A stretch of DNA of 32,123 bases, from assembly GCA_031404455.1 (NCBI GenBank), contig JANNHP010000363.1, positions 1-32,123 on the forward strand, in the 5' to 3' direction. The position numbers and the translations under genes are program-made. Each line of letters begins with the position of its first letter. The first letter of the stretch is position 1. This stretch comes from JANNHP01 sp031404455 (GTDB lineage Bacteria > Planctomycetota > JAJSAM01 > JAJVHW01). Below the pieces are notes generated by a model, which worked only from the letters and a program-made list of their open reading frames with translations, had not been told where the DNA came from and searched no databases. Below, piece after piece: positions 1 through 5,882 of this stretch.

Positions 1-2
1 CG

Positions 3-956
3 TGGAGCCGGTCGGTGCCGCTCGCGGTCCTCGTCAACGGCTTCTCCGCGTCGGCGAGCGAGATCCTCTCCGGCGCACTCAAGATGCACGGGCGGGCGAA
101 GATCGTGGGCGAGCGCACGTTCGGCAAGGGCAGCGTCCAGAACGTGTTCTGGATCTACGAGCGTCCGTTCGCGGAGCCGTTCGTGGACACCGACGGAGAC
201 GGGCAGCGGTTCCCGGGCGAGCCGTTCGGCGATGCCAACCAGAATGGGAAGTGGGACGGCGGCGAGCCCTTCCAGGACTGGGACAGGAACGGCCGGCAGA
301 CGCCCGCCGAGGACTTCACCGACCTGAACGGCAACAAGGACTTCGACGCTCCCGCCGTGAAGATCACGATCGCGAAGTACTACATCGGGGCGAAGCAGGG
401 CACGTACGAGTTCAGCCCCCACCGCGTGGAGACGATCGTCGCGGGTCGCCGCGTGTTCCTCGGCGGGATCGAGCCCGATGCGCCGGTCGCACTCGAGGAG
501 CTCGAGGGCTGGCGCAACGAGGAGGTCGCGAAGCTCGACGAGAAGAAGGTCTTCGAGAAGTACCTCGACGAGAACTTCGAGCCGAACCGGGAACTCTTCC
601 TGAAGCTGGCACAGGAGGACACGCGCGACCCGTCGCGCTACCCGAGGTTCGACGAGTTCTACGCGTCCTTGAACACCAAGCTCTCGCGCGAGGACGTGTG
701 GTTCTGGCTCCACGTGAGGACCCGCACGTACGCGAGCAACGCGCTCGGCCGGCTGCTCGTCGGCGACTGGGTCGTGGACAACCAGATCCAGCGCGCGATC
801 AAGGCTCTCGCCGAGACCGCACCCGAGGCCACCGACCTGAAGAAGGCGCCGGAGTTCGCCTGGATACTCGCGAAGGACTTCCCGGTGCCGCCGACGTACA
901 ACCCCGAGGCGCTGAAGGCCGCGCGGCCCGTCAAGGGCGGCGGCGGCGGGTTCTGA
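3..956 (+). CDS. S41 family C-terminal processing peptidase (Prc/CtpA-like), 3' part only
   Basis: This is the C-terminal part of a serine protease of family S41, whose members cleave misfolded or tagged proteins at their C-termini, usually in the periplasm. The 5' end lies outside the window; reading starts at the first complete codon. Two catalytic motifs are visible: the Ser in NGFSASASEI (about residues 12-21 of the fragment) and the Lys in TFGKGSVQ (about 40-47), which form the Ser-Lys dyad in E. coli Prc. The surrounding residues also resemble Prc. Between that strand and the next core strand (VKITIAKYY) sits a 60-residue insertion of four 15-residue Asp/Asn-rich repeats, described separately. 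After the core comes a helical tail of about 190 residues with no domain I recognise, ending in a Gly-rich stretch. The family call is firm; the substrate is unknown. Confidence 0.88.
   Translation, partial: WSRSVPLAVLVNGFSASASEILSGALKMHGRAKIVGERTFGKGSVQNVFWIYERPFAEPFVDTDGDGQRFPGEPFGDANQNGKWDGGEPFQDWDRNGRQTPAEDFTDLNGNKDFDAPAVKITIAKYYIGAKQGTYEFSPHRVETIVAGRRVFLGGIEPDAPVALEELEGWRNEEVAKLDEKKVFEKYLDENFEPNRELFLKLAQEDTRDPSRYPRFDEFYASLNTKLSREDVWFWLHVRTRTYASNALGRLLVGDWVVDNQIQRAIKALAETAPEATDLKKAPEFAWILAKDFPVPPTYNPEALKAARPVKGGGGGF
174..353 (+). repeat. four tandem 15-codon Ca-loop-like repeats inside the S41 protease
   Basis: Four consecutive in-frame units of exactly 15 codons begin EPFVDTDGDG, EPFGDANQNG, EPFQDWDRNG and EDFTDLNGNK. 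The consensus is E-P-F-x-D-x-[DN]-x-[DN]-G, the spacing of an EF-hand or dockerin-type calcium loop. The array interrupts the protease core just after the catalytic Lys. Calcium binding is inferred from the Asp/Asn spacing only. Confidence 0.75.
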
Positions 957-1036
957 TCCGCGCCGAGTCCGCGCGGCCGCTCGACGACTTGGAGTGACCG
1001 GGAACGCTGCGCGCACTCTCGCGCGCGGCGACCGCG

Positions 1037-1770
1037 TCATGCGACGCGTTCGCCGTCGAGGAGGACGAGACAGAGCCCGTGCCGCTCCGGAGCGCCGCGG
1101 GACGCGCGATGGGAGAAGTAGTCGCCTCCGCAGGCCGTGCAGCCGGGGACGACGTCGATGCGTCCGGTCCCGACGCCGCACCCGAGCAGCGTCGCCACGA
1201 TGGCCGCGCGCACGTCGCACTGGAGGCGGTCTTCGCGGACTCCGGGCCCGAACCAACTCTGCGACCGGGCGCCGAACTCCGCGCGCCGAACGCAGCGGCC
1301 ACCTCGGGGCCGACCTCGAAGCAGCAGGCGCCGATCCCCGGGAAGACCGCCGCGACGAGCCGGTCGGGCGAGGCACCGAGTTCGCACATCGTGGCGACGG
1401 CCGCCGCGCTGACGCGGGCCACCGTCCCGCGCCAGCCCGAGTGGATCACCGCCCCGACGCGCGCGCGCTCGTCGAAGAGGGCGAGGAGCGGACAGTCCGC
1501 GCCCTGCACGAAGAGCGGGACGCCGGGGGTCGCGGTGACGAGCGCATCGGTCGCGGCGTGCGACGACGCAGCGTCGGCCACTCCCACATTCGCGCCGTGC
1601 ACCTGCTCGGGGACGGCGATCGCCGCGGGATCGCCGCCCGCCGCGCGCACGAGCTCAGCGCGTCCGTCGGCCGCGCCGGCGATCCGCAGCGGTCCCACGG
1701 GTCCATCGGCGCGCGTCGAGTGCGCGTGCCCTGACCCGCGCGCCGAGCGGAGCAGCGCGCTCGTGATCAC
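1037..1770 (-). pseudogene. pgeF: Laccase-domain purine nucleoside phosphorylase / polyphenol oxidase (PgeF/YfiH family), frameshifted
   Basis: The family is a Zn/Cu-binding hydrolase/phosphorylase acting on purine nucleosides (formerly 'multicopper polyphenol oxidase'). From a GTG start at 1770 the first frame shows the N-terminal two-thirds with the expected metal-site motifs: EQVHG, GADCPLL, VIHSGWRGT and GACCFEVGPEV. Near 1263-1290 this frame stops making sense, and the family C-terminus (CTACGGDYFSHRAS then RHGLCLVLL) continues in another minus frame, ending at TGA 1037-1039. The two frames differ by one base. The junction contains an imperfect 14-nt tandem duplication (1263-1276 and 1277-1290); removing one copy restores a single frame of about 240 residues, the normal family length. 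It could be a real mutation or a sequencing/assembly error. The start overlaps the stop of the AI-2E gene by 4 nt (GTGA), implying translational coupling. Confidence 0.8.
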
Positions 1771-3017
1771 GGGCTCGTGTCCGCAGGCCGAGCGACGGCT
1801 TCGGCGGGTCGCGCGGGAAGTCCGGCGCGGCGGCGCACCTCAGGCAGCACGAACTCCGCGGCGAGGATCTTGAGCACCGCGGTCAGCGGCACGGCCACGA
1901 TCATGCCGAAGAAGCCGAGCAGGTCTCCCGCGACGAGCGTGCAGAAGAGGACCGTCAGCGGATGGAGTCCGACGCGGCGTCCGACCAGCGCCGGGATCAT
2001 CACGTAGGCCTCGAAGATCTCGATCACCAGGATCCCGATCGCAAGACCGAGGAGTTCCGTTCCGCCGGCGTCCGGCACCGCGAGCACGATCGGCGGGAGC
2101 GCCGCGGCGACACCGCCGACGACGGGCACCAGCGAGGCGATCGCGCCGAACGCCGCGCAGAGGTACGAGAACGGGACGCCGAACGCCGCGAAGAGCGTGA
2201 GGAGCAGCGCTCCTTTCACGAACATCGTGATCAGCCGGCCGCGGAAGAACGCGGAGATCGTCACGTGGATCCGGCGGAGGATCTCGACGATCCGCGGGCG
2301 CTGGCTCACGGGGAGGTGGCTGACTCCGACGTCGTAGACGCGCGAGAGGTTGACGAGCGAGTAGTAGAGGTAGATCGGGAAGAGGATCACCATCGAGACG
2401 ATCCAGAGGAACTCCGTCCCGAGGGTCCGGCCGCCCGCGACGAGCCCCGAGAGGAAGGCGCTCGCGGACTTCGCGAGCTCCGGGCCGAACCGGCCGAGCG
2501 CCTGGGCCCCCCGGTCGAGCGGCCTCTCCCAGACCGAGCCCTTCGTCGCCTCCTGGAACTTCTCGACGGCGAGCTGCGCGTAGCCCGGCTCGAACTTGCC
2601 GTCCGCATTGCGATCGAGCCAGACGACGTTCCGGCCCTTCCACGTCGCCCGCTGGACGCGCTCGTCGTCCCACTCGCCCGGCCCCAGGTACTTCGCGAGC
2701 TCCTCGGGCCGGTCGGCCTCCGCGTACGGATCGCCCACCACGTCGGAGTAGAAGGCGCCCGCCTCCTGTGCGAACTGCGTCGCCGCCACGGCGACGATCG
2801 TCACGATCGCCGCGAGAGAGACGATCACGAGGGAACCGCTCGCGACGGCGCGCGAGAGCCCGCGCCGCTCCATCACCCGGACGACGGGGTCGAGGATGTA
2901 CGCGAGGACGAGCGCCACGAGGAGAGGCGTGACGACCGCGCGCGCCAGGTACCCGAGCCAGAGCACGAGGACGCCGACCGCGACGAGGAAGACGGTCCGC
3001 CAGGTCGCCGGGTTCAT
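1767..3017 (-). CDS. AI-2E family transporter / PerM-like integral membrane protein
   Basis: This 416-residue polytopic inner-membrane protein matches the AI-2E family (TqsA, PerM, YtvI), whose members export autoinducer-2 or act as ion/proton antiporters; its substrate cannot be read from sequence. It opens with two hydrophobic segments (about residues 8-45) and a third near 62-85. A polar loop of about 130 residues follows, then five or so C-terminal membrane segments that include the family-typical PVVGGVAAALPPI and LVAGDLLGFFGMIVAVPL. The polar loop contains an EF-hand-like DRNADGKFE at residues 135-143. I chose ATG 3017 because everything upstream in the open frame is Arg-rich and non-membrane. 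There is no convincing Shine-Dalgarno. The downstream laccase-domain gene overlaps it by 4 nt. Confidence 0.85.
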   Translation of the reverse strand: MNPATWRTVFLVAVGVLVLWLGYLARAVVTPLLVALVLAYILDPVVRVMERRGLSRAVASGSLVIVSLAAIVTIVAVAATQFAQEAGAFYSDVVGDPYAEADRPEELAKYLGPGEWDDERVQRATWKGRNVVWLDRNADGKFEPGYAQLAVEKFQEATKGSVWERPLDRGAQALGRFGPELAKSASAFLSGLVAGGRTLGTEFLWIVSMVILFPIYLYYSLVNLSRVYDVGVSHLPVSQRPRIVEILRRIHVTISAFFRGRLITMFVKGALLLTLFAAFGVPFSYLCAAFGAIASLVPVVGGVAAALPPIVLAVPDAGGTELLGLAIGILVIEIFEAYVMIPALVGRRVGLHPLTVLFCTLVAGDLLGFFGMIVAVPLTAVLKILAAEFVLPEVRRRAGLPARPAEAVARPADTSP

Positions 3018-3069
3018 CGTCGCCGCGAAGATAGCCCGCACGCGGGGCGGAAGTCCGCGGGAATGCGGG

Positions 3070-3131
3070 CCAGGAGCGTGTCCGAGACAGGCGCATGCCG
3101 AAGCGACGTCGTCGGCCCGACACGCTCCTGG
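3070..3131. repeat. 13-bp perfect inverted repeat upstream of the AI-2E gene
   Basis: CCAGGAGCGTGTC (3070-3082) is the exact reverse complement of GACACGCTCCTGG (3119-3131), separated by 36 nt. It starts 53 nt upstream of the AI-2E start codon and lies 3' of the Minf_1886-like gene. It could be an operator, a leader stem or part of a terminator; no T-run follows on either strand. Confidence 0.55.
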
Positions 3132-3215
3132 ATATCGCGACGGGCGTCGTCGGCGGCGCAAGCGTCGTCGGCCGCGTGCTTCAAGCCAAAGTCCTAGCTT
3201 CAAGCCGTTCAACTA

Positions 3216-3250
3216 GGAGTCCGGCCGAGGTCGTTACTCGGACGGACTCC
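3216..3250. repeat. dispersed hairpin repeat, copy 1
   Basis: A 14-bp stem with one mismatch (GGAGTCCGGCCGAG against CTCGGACGGACTCC) encloses the 7-nt loop GTCGTTA. It lies 16 nt beyond the stop of the Minf_1886-like gene. Copy 2 (20338-20382) has the same sequence in reverse complement except for one base, and copy 3 (20541-20595) shares the outer arms. No T-run follows, so a classical intrinsic terminator is unlikely. Confidence 0.75.
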
Positions 3251-3266
3251 CAGGAGCGGCGCCGCG

Positions 3267-3668
3267 TCACTTCGAGCGGCAGAGCTGCGGGGGATCGCTC
3301 TCGAGGTCGTCGAGGAAGGCGCGGTCGAAGCCGTCCTGGAATTCGAACGCGTCCTCGAACTGCGTGCGGTTGTCGTCGGTGCCGGCGACGAGCAGCTTGC
3401 GTTCGATCAGGTTGAAGACGAGATCGCCGATCTCGCCCGTCGAGCGGACGTTCCACGACTCGAGGACCGTCCGTGCGAGGAGCCCCCACTGATCGAGCGC
3501 CGCCTGGCGGACGCCGTCGACCAGTTCGCGCGGCGTCACGTGCCGGCGTGCCGGGAGCTTCGCGAGCGCGACCTCCAGGCCCTCGAACACGAGCATGTAG
3601 GCCTGAGGCGGATAGCGCCTGTCCTGCCGCGCAAGTTCTTCGATCGAACGCTCCAGCCGCTCCGACAT
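3267..3668 (-). CDS. Minf_1886 family protein (Planctomycetes/Verrucomicrobia conserved protein), function unknown
   Basis: This 133-residue soluble protein matches the Minf_1886 / Plancto_Ver_chp family pattern. It has an RRYPPQAYMLVFEGLEVAL start, an RHVTPRELVDGVRQAAL helix, WGLLARTVLESWNV, a TGEIGDLVFNLIE segment, and an acidic tail rich in Phe and Asp (FEDAFEFQDGFD). Family members are about 130-150 residues long and uncharacterised. No signal peptide, membrane segment or catalytic motif is visible. The start is supported by GGAGGA five bases before ATG 3668. A run of eight G (3682-3689) lies in the leader. It sits 113 nt downstream of holB on the same strand and may share its transcript. 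I recall this family only from PVC bacteria, so it is the main lineage clue here; that memory is not a database check. Confidence 0.8.
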   Translation of the reverse strand: MSERLERSIEELARQDRRYPPQAYMLVFEGLEVALAKLPARRHVTPRELVDGVRQAALDQWGLLARTVLESWNVRSTGEIGDLVFNLIERKLLVAGTDDNRTQFEDAFEFQDGFDRAFLDDLESDPPQLCRSK

Positions 3669-3781
3669 CGCGTCCTCCGCTGGGGGGGGCTTCCAAGGCA
3701 GGCTACGCCCCGTTCATCGGCCGATCCCGCGGGGGCATTGAGGGTGCGCTGCGGGACTCGGCGAACTCGGGCTCGAATCTG

Positions 3782-4864
3782 TCAAACTGACAGCGAGCGC
3801 GCGCGATTTCCTCTTGCCCACAGAGCCCTGAGGACGAGGTCCGGGGACACGTTCGCGTCCACGCTCTCCATGGCGGACCTGAGCAGCGGGAGCCAGGCGT
3901 CGAGCGACTCCGCGCCGGAGCGCTCCTGCGCCCGCGCGTTCGCGAGGCAGAGCGTGAGAGCGACGAGTTCGCGGAGACGTTCGCGCGCGACCGCGAGGTC
4001 GCGCGTGCCGTCGAAGAGCCAAGCCGCAGCCGAATCGCACGCCGCCGCCGAATCGCACGCCGAAGGTGCCGCGCTGCCGAGGAGGGCATGGGCCGCCGCC
4101 GCGGCCTCGCGGTGCACGCCGAGATCCGCGGCACGGATCGCGCGTCCCGCCGATCCCTGGGAGAGACGCACGAGGAGCGACTTCGCCGCGTCGTCGAGCG
4201 ACGCAGTCGCGGCACCGCCGCGCGTGCCGAGCAACCGCCGCACGACGTCGGGCGCGAGCGGCCGGAACCGCACGCGCTGACATCGCGAGAGGATCGTGTC
4301 CGGCACCGATTCGACGGAACCGGCGAGCACGAGGAAGGTCGTCGCGCGCGGCGCCTCCTCGAGACTCTTGAGCAGCGTGCCGGTCCCGGCGTCCTCCACC
4401 TCGTCGAACGAATCGACGAGCACCACTTTGCGGCCGGCGTACGCCGGCGAGAGCGAGACGAAGTCGAGCAGCCGCCGGATCGTCCGAACCGGGATCTGCT
4501 TGCGCGGCCCGCGCTTGCCGGCGCGCCGCGCCGCGCGCGAGAACTCGTCGAGACGCGCGCGCTCCGCGTCGCCGTCGTCCTTGAAGAACGGGCCCGTCTC
4601 CGCGGAGACGGCGAGGAAGTCGGGGTGCGTGCCCGCCGCGAACGCGCGGCACGCGCGGCACGCACCGCACGCGGCGCCGGCGCGCGGCGAGGCGCACAGC
4701 AGCGTCGCCGCGAAGATCTCGGCGCCGAGGGTCCGTCCGACTCCGGCGGGACCGTGGAGCAGGTAGGCACCGGCGACGCGGTCCGCGGCGAGCGACGCGC
4801 GGAGCACGCGCAGCGCCGTCTCCTGGCCGATGAGGTCCGCCGGCGCCGGCAGTTCAACGGACAT
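3782..4864 (-). CDS. holB: DNA polymerase III subunit delta'
   Basis: Delta' is a stationary subunit of the clamp-loader complex that places the beta sliding clamp on primed DNA. The 360-residue protein has the AAA+ layout of the family. There is a P-loop region GPAGVGRT (38-45), in which the usual Lys is Arg44. A zinc module C57-x8-C66-x2-C69-x2-C72 follows, then a weak Walker B region (VVLVDSFDEV), a sensor segment (TGTLLKSLEEAP) and the SRC motif (ILSRCQRVRF). A degenerate nucleotide site is normal for delta', which in E. coli does not hydrolyse ATP. Around residue 275 an in-frame 18-bp duplication repeats ACDSAA. The C-terminal collar region is helical and poorly conserved. Its start lies 11 nt inside the upstream tmk gene, so the two are co-transcribed and probably translationally coupled, a common bacterial gene order. 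Confidence 0.9.
   Translation of the reverse strand: MSVELPAPADLIGQETALRVLRASLAADRVAGAYLLHGPAGVGRTLGAEIFAATLLCASPRAGAACGACRACRAFAAGTHPDFLAVSAETGPFFKDDGDAERARLDEFSRAARRAGKRGPRKQIPVRTIRRLLDFVSLSPAYAGRKVVLVDSFDEVEDAGTGTLLKSLEEAPRATTFLVLAGSVESVPDTILSRCQRVRFRPLAPDVVRRLLGTRGGAATASLDDAAKSLLVRLSQGSAGRAIRAADLGVHREAAAAAHALLGSAAPSACDSAAACDSAAAWLFDGTRDLAVARERLRELVALTLCLANARAQERSGAESLDAWLPLLRSAMESVDANVSPDLVLRALWARGNRARSLSV
4029..4061 (-). repeat. in-frame tandem repeat within holB (period 18 bp)
   Basis: The 15-mer gccgaatcgcacgcc occurs at 4029-4043 and again at 4047-4061, a period of 18 bp. On the coding strand this duplicates the residues ACDSAA. It preserves the frame and looks like slippage or recent tandem duplication in a linker. 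Confidence 0.7.
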
Positions 4865-5471
4865 ACCGCGCGACCTCCTCGTCGACCCGCGCGGCGACCG
4901 CGTCGGGCGTCCCGTGCGCGATGAGCACGCATCGAGCGCGCCGGCGCGCGAGCCGCCGGTATCCCCGCACCACCGTCGCGTGGAACGGAGCGCCCTTCAA
5001 CTCCATCCGGTCGTGCTCGCGCCCGAGCCGCGCGATCCCCGCCCCCACCGCGACGTCGAGCACGAGGACGACGTCCGGCTCCCTGCCGCGCGACGCGATC
5101 CGTCCGAGCCGCCGGACGGGGGCAGTCCCCATCCCGGCCGCGAGCCCCTGGTAGACCTCGGTCGAGAGCGTCCAGCGCTCGCAGATCACGATGCGGCCCG
5201 CCGCGATCGCCGGCTGGATCACGTCGGCGACGAGCTGCGCCCGCGCGGACATGTAGAGGAAGGTCTCGGCCTCGACGCAGAGCCCGCCGGTCTCCGGATC
5301 GAGCAGGACCCTCCGCACGGCCTCCGAGAGCCTCGTGCTGCCAGGGTCCCGCACGTGCACGACGTCGAGGCCGTCGGCCCGGAGCCGGGCCACGAGGCGC
5401 GCCGCCTGCGTGGACTTGCCGGAGCCGTCCGCGCCCTCCAGAACGATGAACCGTCCGCGTCGTCGCCGCAC
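4854..5471 (-). CDS. tmk: Thymidylate kinase (dTMP kinase)
   Basis: The enzyme phosphorylates dTMP to dTDP with ATP in the dTTP pathway. The 205-residue protein has the usual length. Visible motifs are the P-loop GADGSGKST (13-21, Lys19) and RDPGST (41-46), where the family usually has REPGGT. ERWTLST takes the place of the DRY segment. A lid/substrate region RLGREHDR is followed by MELKGAPFH. The start is GTG at 5471, directly before the first beta strand, with no strong Shine-Dalgarno. It overlaps holB by 11 nt. The Arg-rich N-terminus (MRRRRGR) is short enough to be native. Confidence 0.9.
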   Translation of the reverse strand: MRRRRGRFIVLEGADGSGKSTQAARLVARLRADGLDVVHVRDPGSTRLSEAVRRVLLDPETGGLCVEAETFLYMSARAQLVADVIQPAIAAGRIVICERWTLSTEVYQGLAAGMGTAPVRRLGRIASRGREPDVVLVLDVAVGAGIARLGREHDRMELKGAPFHATVVRGYRRLARRRARCVLIAHGTPDAVAARVDEEVARYVR

Positions 5472-5882
5472 GCGCGGAGTGTAGCCCGCGGCCCTGACCG
5501 GTCCGTGAGCAGGCGAGGGATAGGGTCGGCGGTCGAACCCGTGTGGAAAAGCTGTGGACCCGCGGCTTTCGCGCCGCCCGGTGACGGTTCCGCTGGCATT
5601 TCCCCTTCATTTCGCGAAGGCGGAATGAAGAGGTGGCACGAAGCGGAACCCATTGCTGAGCAGATCGTTATGGAGACGGGACCGACCGCCTTCCGCGGAG
5701 TGGCGGAATTGCGCAGCTTTTTCCCTTGAAACCAGGGCTCGCCCGATCGCAGTTGCGCGCCGCGGTTTCGGCGTGTGGAAAAGCCGGGAGAATGCGGGCC
5801 GACGGAACTCCTTGATTCTGCAAGGGATAACGCGGGTTCGGCGCCACGGACCGATCTCCCCCGAGCGGTCGCCGCAGACGAC
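5472..5882. other. 411-bp gene-free stretch between tmk and the TPR/peptidase gene
   Basis: No credible gene is seen; the open frames here lack codon structure or homology. The central part is less GC-rich than its surroundings. It holds an 11-bp hairpin (5605-5630) and two direct copies of cgtgtggaaaagc (5540-5552 and 5772-5784). Each copy contains TGTGGAAAA, the reverse complement of a relaxed DnaA box (TTWTNCACA). It should contain the promoter of tmk-holB and the 3' end of the TPR transcript; I cannot assign either precisely. Confidence 0.5.
5605..5630. repeat. hairpin with 11-bp stem and GAAG loop
   Basis: CTTCATTTCGC pairs with GGCGGAATGAAG-type sequence (one T-G wobble) across a 4-nt GAAG loop. 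It lies about 250 nt beyond the TPR gene stop and 134 nt upstream of tmk. No T-run follows, so a terminator role is unproven. Confidence 0.5.

Noticed and set aside
931..1036. continuation of the first laccase-domain frame to 931
   Set aside because: After the frameshift it is Ser/Arg-rich without family motifs; the true C-terminus ends at 1037 in the other frame.
3216..3250. hairpin repeat as an intrinsic terminator
   Set aside because: The stem is strong but no T-run follows on either strand, and copies occur in both orientations.
5634..5658. TGGCACG as a sigma-54 promoter start
   Set aside because: No TTGC follows at the required spacing; the nearest TTGC is 12 bases after the box instead of 4. 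The same holds for TGGCACG at 29297.
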